Below are positions 11,314 through 22,719 of a stretch of DNA of 64,000 nucleotides, piece after piece. The stretch spans positions 48,382,281 to 48,446,280 of the forward strand of contig CM072098.1 of assembly GCA_036850905.1 (NCBI GenBank), given 5' to 3'. A program made the position numbers and the translations under genes. The DNA comes from Luffa acutangula. Its lineage: Eukaryota > Streptophyta > Magnoliopsida > Cucurbitales > Cucurbitaceae. The notes under the pieces are model-generated. The model worked only from the letters and a program-made list of their open reading frames with translations, was not told the DNA's origin and did not search any database. The first letter of the stretch is position 1; each line of letters opens with the position of its first letter.

Positions 11314-14300
11314 ATGGAAAGCCCCACTGTGTTCTCTATCTTCATCTTCCTGTGTATTGGGCTTCGAGCTTTCTCAGCCATGGCGGATGACGAGGCAGTT
11401 ACAGTGAAGGTCGGGGTCGTTCTTGACTCCGATTCTTCGATTGGGAAAATGGGGTTGAGTTTTATGGAAATGGCTCTCTCTGATTTCTATGGATTTCATG
11501 GAAATTACAAGACCCGTTTGGCTCTGTTCCCGAAAAACTCCATGGGAGACGTTGTTGAAGCTACTGCTGCAGGTTTTAATCTAATTTCGTAACACGTTAT
11601 GATTCTTAGCTTTTCCCGGAGTTTTGGTTTTAATCGGTTTTTCTCAACTAAACAGCTTTAGAGTTAATCAAGAACGAAGAAGTGGAAGCCATTGTTGGGC
11701 CACAGAGTTCAACTCAAGCAACTTTCATGGCGGATCTCGGGAAAAAATCTCATGTACCCGTCATTTCATTTTCTGCAACGAGCCCATCTCTGGATTCTCA
11801 TCGGAACCCTTACTTTTTCCGAGCGACCCAAATCGATTCATCGCAAGCGAAACCCATCGCCGCCATTTTTAAAGCCTTCGATTGGAGACAGGTGGTGCTC
11901 ATTCATACAGATGATGAATTTGGCGAGGGGATTTTGCCCTCCATGAGAGATGCTCTGCTAGAGGTTAACACTCGAGTGGCTTACGAGACTGCGATTCCTC
12001 AATCTGCTTCTGATGACAGAATCGCCAAAGAGCTTTACAAATTGATGACGATGCAAACGAGAGTTTTCGTTGTTCATATGTTACCAGAGCTTGGTTCTCG
12101 CGTTTTCGCCATGGCTAAGGAGATTGGAATGATGGGGTCGGGTTATGTTTGGATTATAACTGATGGGATGAGTAATTTTCTCTCTCGAATCGATGATTCC
12201 GCCATGGAAGCCATGAGTGGAGCTTTGGGTGTAAGAACTTACATTCCCAGAACAGACAAACTAGAAGATTTTCAGATGCGGTGGAGAAGGAAATTTGAAA
12301 AGGAAGTTTCTGAACTGAATATATTTGGGTTGCGAGCTTATGATGCAACTGTTGCTCTAGCCAAGGCTGTGGAGAGAGTTGGAACCACAGAGTTCATCTT
12401 CAAGAAGCCAAACGTTTCTGGCAAATCTACAGATCTTGACAATCTTGGGGTCTCTCGAAATGGTCCAAGGCTGTCTGAGGCATTGTCTAAAACACATTTC
12501 AAAGGGCTTGCAGGAGACTTCAGAATGGTTGAAGGGCAATTGAAATCATCAACTTATGAGATTATAAATATCAATCATGAAAGGAATATTACAGTGGTTG
12601 GATTCTGGACACCAGAAAATGGACTGACACAAACCTTAGACTCCATGAAAATGAGCTCAAACACTTCTGTTGCAAATCTTAGCCACATCATGTGGCCAGG
12701 AGATGATTCCAATTATTTCAATCTCCCAAAAGGTTGGGTCACTCCAACAAATGAAAAGAAGCTGAAATTTGGAATTCCAGTTAAATCTGGGGTCAGTAAG
12801 TTTATTAGAGAAATAAGGGACCCAGTGACTAACAGGACAAAGAAAACAGGGTACAGCATCGATATCTTTGAAGCTGTAATCAAAGCACTACCGTATGCTG
12901 TTTCATATGAATACATTCGGTTTGAAAATGAAGGAGTAATGGCTGGTAGCTACGAGGACATGGTCAAGCAAGTATACTTGGGGGTTTGTATACTCTTTCT
13001 CCTCCCCAACTGCAGTAGAAATCAATATTTAGTACCCAAAGCCAAATTTTCTTGTATGAGTTTTGGTATAGGACTTCAATTCTTAGAAGGTTATCTTGAT
13101 TGCAATTGTCTAAAACAATCTTAACTTTGTCACTTCACTTGTCTTTGAAGGCCTAAACTCTGCAGATGAAGCTTGTGAAGCACTCTATGTTCTTGGGATG
13201 TGGCATTAGCTTTAACTTTGCATTATTCTTTCTCAAATCTTTATTTAAGATGAGCAAAGCTTTTAGAAAATGTATTAGTTATTCCAGCTCTCAGGCATTC
13301 GAACAGATCTGTTCTATAGGTTGTACAACCGAGTCCTTGAGTTCTATAGTTATTCCAGCTCTCACAGTTGGAGAGGATTTCTTGAGAAGATATTGAAAAT
13401 ATTTTTCCACATAGCCTAATAGCATTAAGGACCCGTTTGGAATGACTTTCTAAGAGTTTAAAAAAGTGCTTTTAAACACTTAGTCATTCCAAACAAGCTA
13501 TAACTTGTGAGATTAACGGTGTTTCAAAATAGGAGTATAGTTAGAAATCTTGAGTTCACATTCTGAAAGAGAAGGTTGAGAATATATGCAATTGATTTAG
13601 AAAATGATTTTTCAAACTTCTCTGAGTTGAAAAAGAAGTCGGCAATGTGATGTTCTGATGGGAACTAGTTTACATGTTTTCCATATCCCATAAAAACTAC
13701 TTATACTTAATGTTTACCACCATTTCTTGAACAGGTATTTATTTTATTGATAAGAAACGCCATTTCTTGAACAGGTATACGATGCGGTCGTAGGAGATGT
13801 ATCCATTAGAGAAAGCAGATCCCAATATGTAGACTTCACATTGCCATACTCTGAAGCTAGCGTGTCAATGGTTGTACTATTTCGAGATAACAAGAACAAA
13901 GCTTGGCTTTTCTTGAAGCCTTTGTCATTGAACCTTTGGTTGACAAGTGCTTTCTTTTTTGCCTTCATTGGACTGGTCATCTGGATTCTTGAGCACAGAA
14001 TCAATGAAGATTTTAGAGGTCCTCCCTCGCACGAAATCGGGACAAGCTTCTGGTTTGCTTTCTCAACTATGGTGTATGCTCAAAGTAATCCGTCCTCTCT
14101 CCTTGTAGCTTTGTCATGTCATTTTGAATATCTTTTTTCTAGATGGCTCACTAAATTCCTTCTCTATATAACAGGGGAGAAGGTGGAAAGCAACTTGGCT
14201 AGATTTGTGGTAATAGTATGGCTATTTGTGGTGCTCATATTGACTCAGAGTTACACGGCCAGTCTTACGTCGCTACTGACAGTTCAAAAACTGGAGCCAA

Positions 14301-15255
14301 CTTTTACTGATATGAACCAGCTGAAGGAGCAGAAGGTGAATGTTGGATACCCAAATGGTTCTTTTGTTCAAGAATTGCTGATAGCTCAAGGTTTTGATAG
14401 ATCCAAGCTTGTAATCTATAACAATATGGCACATTGTGGATCATTGTTCTTAAATGGGACCATAGCTGCTGCCTTTGATGAAATCCCTTACCTCAAGGTT
14501 CTTACCACAACATATTGCACCAATTGCACCATCGTCGGTCCCACAATGAAATCGAACGGCTTTGGCTATGTAAGTGCAGAGATCTTTTCTCTTTCGTTTG
14601 TGTTTGAAAAGAGAGAAACAACTGATTCATTAGTGTTAAATCATGTTAAACCCAATATGCGAGATATTGGGAAGGTCACTGACTCACTGCTAAACTCAAA
14701 AGCTTAAGCCGATAGGTTATCTCAACCATCGATATTTATGAATTGCAGGTCTTCCCCAAGGGGTCTCAACTCGGACGCGATGTTTCCAAGGGAATACTTG
14801 ATGTAATGGAGAGTGGAGTTCTGCAAGAGATTGAAAACAAATGGTTTAAAGGCAACATCAGCAGCCCTGATCCCAATAGCTTGATTTCCACCACACTTGG
14901 GCTTGAAAGCTTTTGGGGGTTGTTTCTTGTTACAGGAGCTGTATCTTCATCTGCACTCATTGTAGCTCTGGCCAGTTTTCTCTATGAACACAGACATGTC
15001 TTGAAGCTTTCCACTCTCTCAATGTGGAAAAGGTTTCTTCTTCTCTTGAAAATTTTCGACGAGAAAGACCTGACTTCACCGGCGTTGCGAAAGAATCGTC
15101 AAGACGAAAGCCCGGAAGTTAAAGATATCAGATTTGAACCTCATCCCAGCCCTTCCTGTGATTCAAGCTACAGAAATGGAGGACTTTCGCCTTGTAACTT
15201 TGATGATTTCAATGGTGGTCAGATTGCAACTCCTCAACCATCACCAAGCAGGTAA
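11314..15255 (+). CDS. GLR2: Glutamate receptor-like ion channel, clade 2 type
   Basis: Exons 11314-11572, 11656-12983, 13775-14084, 14175-14569 and 14749-15255 join in phase to 932 codons plus stop, the usual length for plant GLRs. These are ligand-gated cation (Ca2+) channels of the plasma membrane or endomembranes. Visible order: signal peptide (residues 1-23); periplasmic-binding-like amino-terminal domain, with AIVGPQSSTQ near its start; two-part ligand-binding domain (KFGIPVKSG...GYSIDIFEA and the segment before M4); M1 about 582-602; pore loop about 616-632 ending STMVYAQ; M3 about 643-661 running into the gating motif SYTASLTS at 658-665; M4 about 819-842; cytosolic Ser/Pro-rich tail. 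The SYTASLTS form is the plant version of the animal SYTANLAAF motif. Clade 2 is judged from the overall sequence style, not a tree. Two oddities (a duplicated splice acceptor and a 90-nt open intron) are described separately. Confidence 0.95.
13429..13500. repeat. Small hairpin MITE in GLR intron 2
   Basis: CCGTTTGGAATGACTTTCTAAG at the left faces its complement CTTAGTCATTCCAAACAAG at the right, a roughly 70-bp stem-loop typical of very short non-autonomous DNA elements. It lies well inside the 791-nt intron 12984-13774. Confidence 0.75.
13720..13778 (-). mobile_element. Micro-retroposon scar duplicating the intron 2 splice acceptor
   Basis: The 19-bp CCATTTCTTGAACAGGTAT occurs at 13720-13738 and exactly again at 13760-13778. 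The 21 bp between (13739-13759) read on the minus strand as CGTTTCTTATC followed by an A-rich tail. GTTTCTTAT nearly matches the 3' end of the LINE fragment at 34112 (GTTTCTCAT before its poly-A). This fits a LINE insertion truncated to a few bases, with the direct repeat as target-site duplication. The repeat contains the AG acceptor and first exon bases, so intron 2 now has two acceptors 40 nt apart. Confidence 0.7.
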
Positions 15256-15598
15256 TTTATTAGCTTACTGTCAAAGGATTAGGTGTTGATTTTGATGAAT
15301 AGGTCTGAGATGTCAAATTTACAGTTCAAATGCTCAGTAGGTTGGTCTAGTGGTCAATACGAGTCAATGTAAATAGTAAAGGGTTTAGAGTTTTAAAAAA
15401 ATAGTACGATTAGACGGTTGTCTCGTGAGAATAGTTGAGGCGGGCTCAAGCTGGCCCAAATACTCACGAATATAAAATAAACTTAAAAAGAAGCAAATCC
15501 TTATTATCGTGTGGCATGCAACCATATTGCTGATATATAATGTTTGTATATTTTTTTAGGATGATCTCAACATTTCCTTTGTCAATAAAAAACATTTA
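15256..15598. other. 3' flank of the GLR gene
   Basis: AT-rich sequence with the likely 3' UTR. No other gene. The 3' end of the mRNA is not fixed. Confidence 0.4.
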
Positions 15599-15769
15599 GG
15601 AGGTGTTTGGCCCATGAAGATACAACACTCAATTGTGGGGTCTACAAAATTATTAAATTCCATTTCAACATTTTATTGTGGGTCTCACAAACTTATTAAT
15701 TCCTACTCTAACTCCTAGGACAAAACAACTCGATTTCATGACTCAAACTCTTTGGACCAAACACTCCCA
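15599..15769. repeat. Hairpin MITE (GGAGTGTTTGG type)
   Basis: Left end AGGAGGTGTTTGGCCC and right end TTGGACCAAACACTCCC are inverted complements, and the body is partly palindromic around GTGGGTCTCACAAACTTATT. A relative lies at 57140-57363. Confidence 0.8.
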
Positions 15770-16204
15770 GATTGTTGATTCTTTTTTATGTTCAAGTCTT
15801 CCATTTATGAAAATAAATTGAAGAACATTGAAAATTGATGATAAAGAGAAGGAATAAAATAGAAAAAAACCCACAATTTTATCTAGAAAACTCTTATGGA
15901 AAAAAAATATCATAGCTAAAAAAGTAAAATCTATTCATAAGATGATATATGTAAAATGTTTAAAAAATTCATATTTTTGTTTGAATCCTTCGTCCTAAAT
16001 TTCCTCGCTTAAACAATTGCATTTCAAACTCACACGTTCGTGTTGAGAAATCTAATCACTCATTTATGACAAAGAATAGTTTTAAAATCAAACTTAGTCT
16101 TCTATTCATTATTCATCACGTCATATCACTATTGGTGATTTTATAAATACCATCATATTGATTGTATGGAAACTGTACATATGTTTCAAACAAGAGAGTT
16201 CGAG

Positions 16205-16246
16205 AAGATCCCATCTTTTAAACGAGCATCCCATCTTTTAAACGAG
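16205..16246. repeat. Short tandem duplication, 20 bp x 2
   Basis: ATCCCATCTTTTAAACGAG occurs twice head to tail. Confidence 0.9.
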
Positions 16247-17820
16247 TAGTTTAATCCCATGAAATAATTAAAGATCATGTAACTTTCCTTTCGACTAATA
16301 ATAAAATGTAAACGTATGAGTGTCCTACTAATCCACTAGTTAAAAGAAGACATTAATTGGGGCCAAGAATTCAAAGTCAAAAGGCACAAACACCACAAAT
16401 TTGATTGGCAAACAAAAGTCTATGCCTACAAATAGTAGCTTGCTATCCCAAAGTTGAACAACTTGTAAGCCAAGTTTGGGATAAGTATTTGAAATAGTAA
16501 CCCAAAGTCAAACCTCAACTTAGTGTATTGAATATGAATATAATAAAGAAAAACCACCTTCTCATAAAATAATAATGAATCTCAAAATCTTCACCAAAAG
16601 AATCTAAACAAATTTAAAAAATTTGAGTATAACTTAATTTAGAAGTCAAGAATAAAGAGAGTTAGAAGTAGCTGACTAGAGTCCAAATTAAAACAAGTGT
16701 TCGTTGAACTTATATTCAGAATTAAATGTTTCACGGTCAATTTTATTAAGTTAGGTTTGTGAGAAACAAAGTCGTACTTATGGATATTATAAAATAGTAA
16801 ATTGCAGAAATTTGTGTAACGTAGGTTTGGTAAGTGAGTTAAGAGTAGGTTTGAAAAAAAATTAATTTGTAGCATTTTAGGAAGTAAACTAACATATTAA
16901 ATATAAGTTCAACTTCTTATTCTCTTTAAAAAATATCATACCGACATGATACAATTTCCAACTTCAACTAAAAATTATGCACGTAGAGTCGAATTACGAT
17001 CTTTAGACATGCGTACATTGGAAAAAGAAAACGAACCAACTTGAGTAAGAATTGACCTTATAATTAATGAGGCGGTTATTAAACGTCTCGTATTTAAGAA
17101 ACGTTTTGAATAGAAGATGAAAATGAATTTCGAATATATATATATATTTTTTCAAATTTTTGTGGACCAAGAGAGAGAGGGGCAAATAATGAAGATGGGA
17201 ATGGTGGACCAGAAAGAAGGAGTCTATGATTCAACTCTTCCGGCTGAAGAATATCACATCAAAGTTTTAAGCACATTGATTGAATTCCAACCCCATTCCC
17301 AAATATTTCTTTTTTTTTTTCTTTTTTAAGTGGAGAAGGAAAAGAAATTAGGTTAATTTATCGGTTTTTCGTTTGGACTTAGTTTCAATTTTGCTTTAAA
17401 AATTTTAAATTTCAATTTAGAGAGGTTCTTGTATCTCGTTTTTCATTTTTGAAAAACGTTTCTAAAACCGTGTAGAGTTTTTTAAAATAACAAAATCAAG
17501 TTTCTTGTTTTTTGTATCTGCATTTTTTTTCTTTATTTTATTTTAAAACTAATTTTTAGGAAAATTTTAGAGATAAAAAAGAAAGAATAACACTGAAACA
17601 GTTACCAAATGAAGTTTTGCTTTTCATTATTAAAAAAAGAACAAAAAAACAAGCGTTACAAGACGAACCCTAGAAACGTTATATTTAATTTCTAAACCAT
17701 TTTCTACCACTAGGAAAAATCACTTTGGACCCTCTCTTTCCTTTTCGATATCTGTGAGCATTTGAATTAATTTGCATGTATCTCATCTCATAAGACAATC
17801 ATCTAATCCTATAAGGAAAG
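16247..17820. other. Intergenic, no gene seen
   Basis: AT-rich. Region 17360-17690 looks like a worn copy of a GTTTGATAACC-type hairpin element but is too degenerate for firm ends. The short frame at 17117-17329 has no protein-like composition. Confidence 0.4.
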
Positions 17821-18150
17821 TACTTGGTTGCATACCAATATATAGAAATTTATGAAAAATTTTCTATTACTACGACATACCATACTCCATTTGTTTATAC
17901 TACAATTTTGCCTTCATAAATATATTTTTAATGTTGGTGTACCTCACATCATTTTTCAAATGATGATGACGTGACAAACAATCAATGAAAAGAGTATCCA
18001 TACTACGATGGTACTGAATATATACAACCATTAAAATATTGACAACTAGGAGAGATAAAAAAATTTCTCATTTTTTACTTTTCTCTTTTTTAGTTGTAAA
18101 TATTTTAATTGAGTACATGGAAAGATCCCTGTATACCAATACTAATTACA
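17821..18150. repeat. Dispersed repeat related to 24660-25010
   Basis: Shares with the second copy a CATACTAC-ATG/CGTAGTAC palindromic core, a GTGACAAACAATCAATGAA segment and a closing CTCTTTTTTAGTTGT-AATATTT ... GGAAGA(T)CC block. Non-coding; probably a non-autonomous DNA element. Confidence 0.55.
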
Positions 18151-18164
18151 ATCAGGGATTTTGT

Positions 18165-18615
18165 ACGGATGACCCTCTAAAATAGACGAAAATGATAAAT
18201 GTCTCATCTTTTCAAAACAAGGATATATGCCCTTTTACTTGCGTCAACATCCTAGTAAAATTATCATTTTACTCTCTACTCTAACCTCGCTCTCTCTCGC
18301 TACTCTCGCTACTCTCGCTCTAGCTTCTCGCTTTCTCTCCAATTTCTCTCTCCAATCTGACTCTCGCTCTCGCTCTCACTCTCGCTTTCTCTCTCTCCAA
18401 TTTCTCCCTCCGATCTCTTACTCTCTCTCATTTCTCTCTCCAATCTCTTGTTCCCTCTCCCATCTTGCTCTCACTCTTAAATGCCTTAACTGCACGTTTT
18501 CATATAGAGAGTAAAATGGTAATTTTATTAGGATGATGACGTAAGCAAAAAGACATTATCCTTATTCTGAAAAGGTAGGACGTTTTTCATTTTGACCTCT
18601 CAAAATGGGTCATCC
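18165..18615. repeat. Hairpin element with CT-rich core
   Basis: Left arm from about 18169 (GGATGACCCTCTAAAATAGA) and right arm to about 18613 (CTCAAAATGGGTCATCC) are inverted repeats of roughly 110-120 bp. They enclose a CTCTCG/CTCTCC simple-sequence core at 18285-18475. The small frame at 18227-18514 translates this repeat and is not a gene. Confidence 0.8.
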
Positions 18616-19146
18616 ACGCAATTGTTTCTTACAATCAACCAAATAGAAAACATCAACTCATTGACACGTAAATGGAAAACAAACAAAACGTTTAATTTTG
18701 TGAAATTTAACCTTTCAACACAATAGAAACCAAAATAATATTCAATCCAAACTATAGGAACAAAATGGATAATTAATCCCAAGAAAGAAAAGCAAACAAA
18801 CTATACATTGTTTTTTTAAGAAAACAAAATCCTTTGCTTTCCAAGCTTTTACAACCCTTCTCCATCAAAAAATGAATGCCAACACCACTTATCACCTTAT
18901 CTGTCCCACTCTGATTGGTCACCAATTGCCACCTCATTTGGTACTACCATTTATCCAAACTTCTCATTTAATAACATCATTTTGGGACCATTTTACATAA
19001 ATTTAAACCCTATCTTTCATTTTTGTTTTTATTTCTCTTGGAGGTCCCTCCAAATGTAATATTGACAAGATTTTCACACTCCCTATGTCAAAGGAATTCA
19101 AAATACTAATCTTTCAAGTAAAACAAACACTTCAATCCAACGTTGC

Positions 19147-19204
19147 TACATTGAATCATGTCTCTCAAGTATTCATACATTGAATTATGTCTCTCAAGTA
19201 TTCA
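19147..19204. repeat. Tandem duplication, 29 bp x 2
   Basis: Two head-to-tail copies starting TACATTGAATCATGTCTCTC, one mismatch apart. Confidence 0.9.
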
Positions 19205-19999
19205 GATAACAAAAGGAACACGACTCAGGTAATTTTTCAAATATGTCAATCATATATATATATATATTTTTTTTCTTAGTTTACTTTAGTATATTTGTCT
19301 TTTACTAGATTATGTAAACTTTAGGGTGGAATTTATGAAATAGACCAACTACCCAACAACATGAGGATAAGACCAAAGAAGAAATTTTTAGAATAAAGAA
19401 AATACAAAACATACTTTGTCCAACCTTTGGAAGACAATGACATCAAGTAAAAAAACATCACTCAAGATTTCAACATTATCTTATCTACCATCAAATTTCA
19501 ATTTAACCAGTCAACATGAATATAGTTTAAATGATATAAAACTTATACTAATGATCAAGAAGTCTAATCAACATGAAATCCGACTGAAAGATAATATACC
19601 CTTATTGAGAGGTCAGAGGTTCAAATTTGTTGTTAAAAAATCCACAAACAACCAAATGTTAAATCCCAACATCTCCACTATTGTAACAAAGCTTTGGATC
19701 TATCTGATAATGGTGGGAATTAAAAACATCAACAAATTTCAGTTTATGGGTCTCTTTTCTTCTCCATCTTCTCATTCATTAAAGTTCAAAACACATCAAA
19801 TTAAAATTGAAAAAAAAAAAAAAAAAAAAACACAAGAACACATAAGAACAAGTTTTTTTTTTTTTACCTATAGATTTGTCTAATGATTGAGGTGGTCTTG
19901 TAATGTGTTCTGTTCCACCTTCTTCTTCCTCTAAGCTGACGATTCTAATTTTCCAAGAAGCTCAATTCCATCAACAATGGCGGATTTTCCCTTCTCTGT
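19205..19999. other. 3' flank of the Dof gene, no gene seen
   Basis: AT-rich with a SINE-like remnant near 19580-19640 (GAGAGGTCAGAGGTTCAAAT) and adjoining oligo(A) and oligo(T) runs at 19809 and 19853. The frame at 19416-19883 crosses these features and is not protein-like. Confidence 0.45.
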
Positions 20000-20638
20000 T
20001 CACTGATAACTTGACCCTGGTGTGAAAATGGCGAGATCAGGCCACCCATTACCGCCGCCGCCGCCGCTCCAACAACTAGAATCGCCGCTTTGCAAAACAC
20101 CCAAATAATTCTCCGGCACGGCGGCGCTCTGTTCCTCCGCCGCAGATTTCCGGCCAGACCCAGAATTCAAATTCTCTGAAAACTCCCCCAATTCCATCAT
20201 TTTCATCTCCGACTGATTCGGATCCACACCCTCCAAGAGATTCCCAAATTGCCCATTCGACGCCAGCAGCGAGCTGAAGCTCCCCGGAATGTCCAACCCC
20301 CCGCCGCCCCCGCCGCCGTAGACCCGGATCGGGTTATGCTCCGGACCGGTAATCGGGTTCGAGGAAGTCGAAGACGAGGAAGTCGGCGGGCGCTTGACGG
20401 TGGCCGCCGCCGCCCGCTTGGAGTTTTTCCGGCTGCCGCCGCCGACGGGGATGTTGCGCAGAGCGCCGCCTTTCGTCCAGTACCGGCGGCAATTCTTGCA
20501 GAAATGACGAGGCTGAGAAAGATTATAGTTATTGTAATAGCAAAATTTGGTGTTCGAAGAATCACAACGAGGACATTTAAGCTGTTCTTGCTCGGGAAAT
20601 TGAGGTTTAATCGGCTGAAACGTTGATGGGTCTTGCAT
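20000..20638 (-). CDS. DOF: Dof-type zinc-finger transcription factor
   Basis: Intronless, 212 aa. Residues 20-72 are a complete Dof domain with the four zinc ligands C22, C25, C47 and C50 in CX2CX21CX2C spacing. Diagnostic segments include KCPRCDSSNTKFCYYNNYN, the RRYWTKGGALRN run and a GGGSRK end. Dof proteins bind AAAG-core DNA in the nucleus through this single finger. The short N terminus ending PEQEQLKCPRC and a tail ending WPDLAIF resemble the DOF3.1/DOF1.7 group, but I assign no ortholog. After the finger come Ser/Thr-rich, Gly-rich (GGGGGGG) and Asn/Ser segments without other domains. The start at 20638 gives the family-typical MQD opening. GC is much higher than in the flanks, as expected for a Dof exon. 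Confidence 0.96.
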   Translation of the reverse strand: MQDPSTFQPIKPQFPEQEQLKCPRCDSSNTKFCYYNNYNLSQPRHFCKNCRRYWTKGGALRNIPVGGGSRKNSKRAAAATVKRPPTSSSSTSSNPITGPEHNPIRVYGGGGGGGLDIPGSFSSLLASNGQFGNLLEGVDPNQSEMKMMELGEFSENLNSGSGRKSAAEEQSAAVPENYLGVLQSGDSSCWSGGGGGNGWPDLAIFTPGSSYQ

Positions 20639-20965
20639 TGTTTGGATACCCAGAAAAGAAAAGAAAAAAAACAGAGCACCGAATCAAATTTTTCCCGAGA
20701 AAATTTGCAGAGAAAATTGGGGATTTTGGTGGGGAATTGAAAAAAGCTTCAAGCTGTAGCTTTCATGGCTTCCAAAAAGCAAATCAATGGAAAAGGATGA
20801 AACTTTACAGAAGAAAAACACAAAAATCTCAACTGGGTTTTTCTTTTTTGTTGGTTTTGATGTCGGAAAAAGGGAGATTCGCCGGCGACGACGACGGCGA
20901 CGGGAACTTTTCCGGCGAGGAGGAAATTTTTGGAGATATCCGCGTGAAAGAGACGAGCAGTCGAC

Positions 20966-20974
20966 ATATATAAA
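20966..20974 (-). promoter_or_regulatory. TATA box of the Dof gene
   Basis: On the minus strand TTTATATATG lies about 330 bp before the Dof start codon, with a CT-rich stretch (21020-21060) upstream. This is a normal plant TATA position if the leader is about 300 nt, as the intervening moderately GC-rich sequence suggests. Confidence 0.6.
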
Positions 20975-21119
20975 GAGATTAATGAAGAATTGAAGATTTT
21001 TTTAAAAAAAATAATTTATAAATTTTCTCTCTCTATTATTGAAAAAAAAAATCTCTCTCTAAGCTTGTTTGTTCCAGACAGTCCAACTGACTGCCATAAT
21101 TGTTTATTAAAAAGTAATC

Positions 21120-21291
21120 CAAATTTGTTTTTATTTATTTATTTATTATTATTTTTTATTACATCAACCTTTGGGATGAGAGATTCGAACATCTGATCTA
21201 TTGGTCGAGGGACTAAGCTCACTTTGGCAATTTATTTTTATTGAGTCTCTGATCTGTTAGACGAAGGTATATGCAAATTTGTTTTTATTTT
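21120..21291 (-). repeat. Chimeric or double SINE insertion with 17-bp target-site duplication
   Basis: CAAATTTGTTTTTATTT flanks the insert at 21120-21136 and 21274-21290. Inside, 21150-21228 is a minus-strand SINE of the TTGGGATGAGAGATTCGAAC type, lacking its middle part. It is followed at about 21243-21273 by a second SINE-like piece (GAGTCTCTGATCTGTTAGAC). Both pieces lie between one pair of direct repeats. Confidence 0.7.
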
Positions 21292-21565
21292 TGGGATTAT
21301 GATATTTTATAATAATAATAATAATATTGAAAAATTTTAGAGAGAAAGAATAAGAAGGGTTGAAAATTGTTTAATTATTCTTTTATTCGAAAATCTTGAT
21401 GAGATTTTCCATGAATGGAAGACTTTATCAAATATCAAACCGACCTATTGCCACTTTTCACCTATTCCCACAATAAAGAGAAACGTTTTATTCTTTTTTT
21501 GTTTTCTATCCAAAGTTTTTTATTCCATTAAATTTTAGGTTAAGTTGCATGGTTCATTGTTAATG

Positions 21566-21728
21566 TCCGTTCGATAATAATTTGGTTTTTTTTTTTTTTT
21601 TTTTTTGTATTTTAAGATTATGTTTGTTTTCTTCTAATTTCCTCACTATGGTTCTCATCTTTTTTAACCAAATTCCAAAAACAAAAACAAGTTTTTAAAA
21701 ATCAAATGGTCATCAAACTGTGTCTAAT
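21566..21728. repeat. Tourist-like hairpin MITE, worn copy
   Basis: CCGTTCGATAATAATTTGG at the left and AAATGGTCATCAAACTG at the right are the imperfect ends of the GTTTGATAACCATTTGG family that recurs at 21980, 45599, 45728 and 50050. Confidence 0.65.
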
Positions 21729-21979
21729 TTTTCTAGGTTTAATCGATTCCCATCTCGTGGACTTGACTTTAAAGGTGTCTCAACAAAACTTTCTACTTTG
21801 TGTCCAACGAGTTTCTAGCATAGTCAACATATTTTTAAACTAATGGATCTATTTGACATAAAATTGAAATTTTTGTCTAATAAAACTCTAAACTTTCAAT
21901 TTTGAAAACAATATGTCATAAAATTTGGAAAAAAAATGTGAAATATGTTAAGGATATTAGACATAAAATTGAAAGTTTA

Positions 21980-22253
21980 GCCTCCGTTTGATAACCGTTT
22001 CGTTTTTTGTTTTTGAAAATTGTGTTTGTTTTCTCTCAATCTTCTTACGATGATTTTCATTTTTGTTAGGGAGACATTTGAGTTCCTAGCCAAATTCCAA
22101 AAGCAAAAAAAAGTTTTTAAAAACTATTTTTTTTTTTGTTTTCAAAATTTGGCTTGGTTTTTTAAAACATAGGAAATGATGTAGATACAAAACAAAAAAG
22201 TTTGTCGGTAAAAAGCTTAATTTTCAAAAATCAAAAACAAGAAACGAACCTTA
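21980..22253. repeat. Tourist-like hairpin MITE
   Basis: Left end CCTCCGTTTGATAACCG and right end CAAGAAACGAACCTTAG with the family's internal body (GATTTTCATTTTTGTTAGG; TTCCAAAAGC). Non-coding. Confidence 0.7.
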
Positions 22254-22719
22254 GAAATTGGTTCTATTTTAATCTCTATAACCTTCAAATATTCTATCTA
22301 TGATTCTTGACCTTTACATTAAAAATGTATTTTATTTTAAGAATTTAACATTTTCTTAAGTTCAACAATGTATATATGGACCTTTGAATTTTTTTATTTT
22401 TATGACAAATATATAATGTTTCAACCAGCAAATTTACATTTTTTTAGTACAACCAAGCATATTTAAGTTGACACTTATTGATTCATTGAAAATACTGGTA
22501 TAAAACACGTTTTTATATATTTACTAAATCAATAATATCGACGTGAACAAATATTTAATGTTCCAAAGAGGTAGTGTTCACACGTGACTTCGGGGATGGA
22601 GACACGTGGAATAAATAATATATTTGTATTAATGTTGTATGCGTGTGGGTGTACAATCTCTAACTTTAATCCTCTGATTCTCTCTCTTAAATATATAAAC
22701 TTTGGTCTCTAGCTTGTTG

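Noticed and set aside
13166..13396. 76-codon frame inside the GLR gene
   Set aside because: Lies in intron 2 and has no similarity to the receptor.
13841..14707. A 288-codon single-exon reading of the GLR pore region
   Set aside because: It reads through intron 3 and past the donor at 14570. The family-conserved order needs both introns removed, although retention of intron 3 is kept as a finding.
20203..20679. Alternative frames over the Dof exon
   Set aside because: They are GC-rich shadows of the Dof reading frame, which alone has the zinc-finger cysteines.
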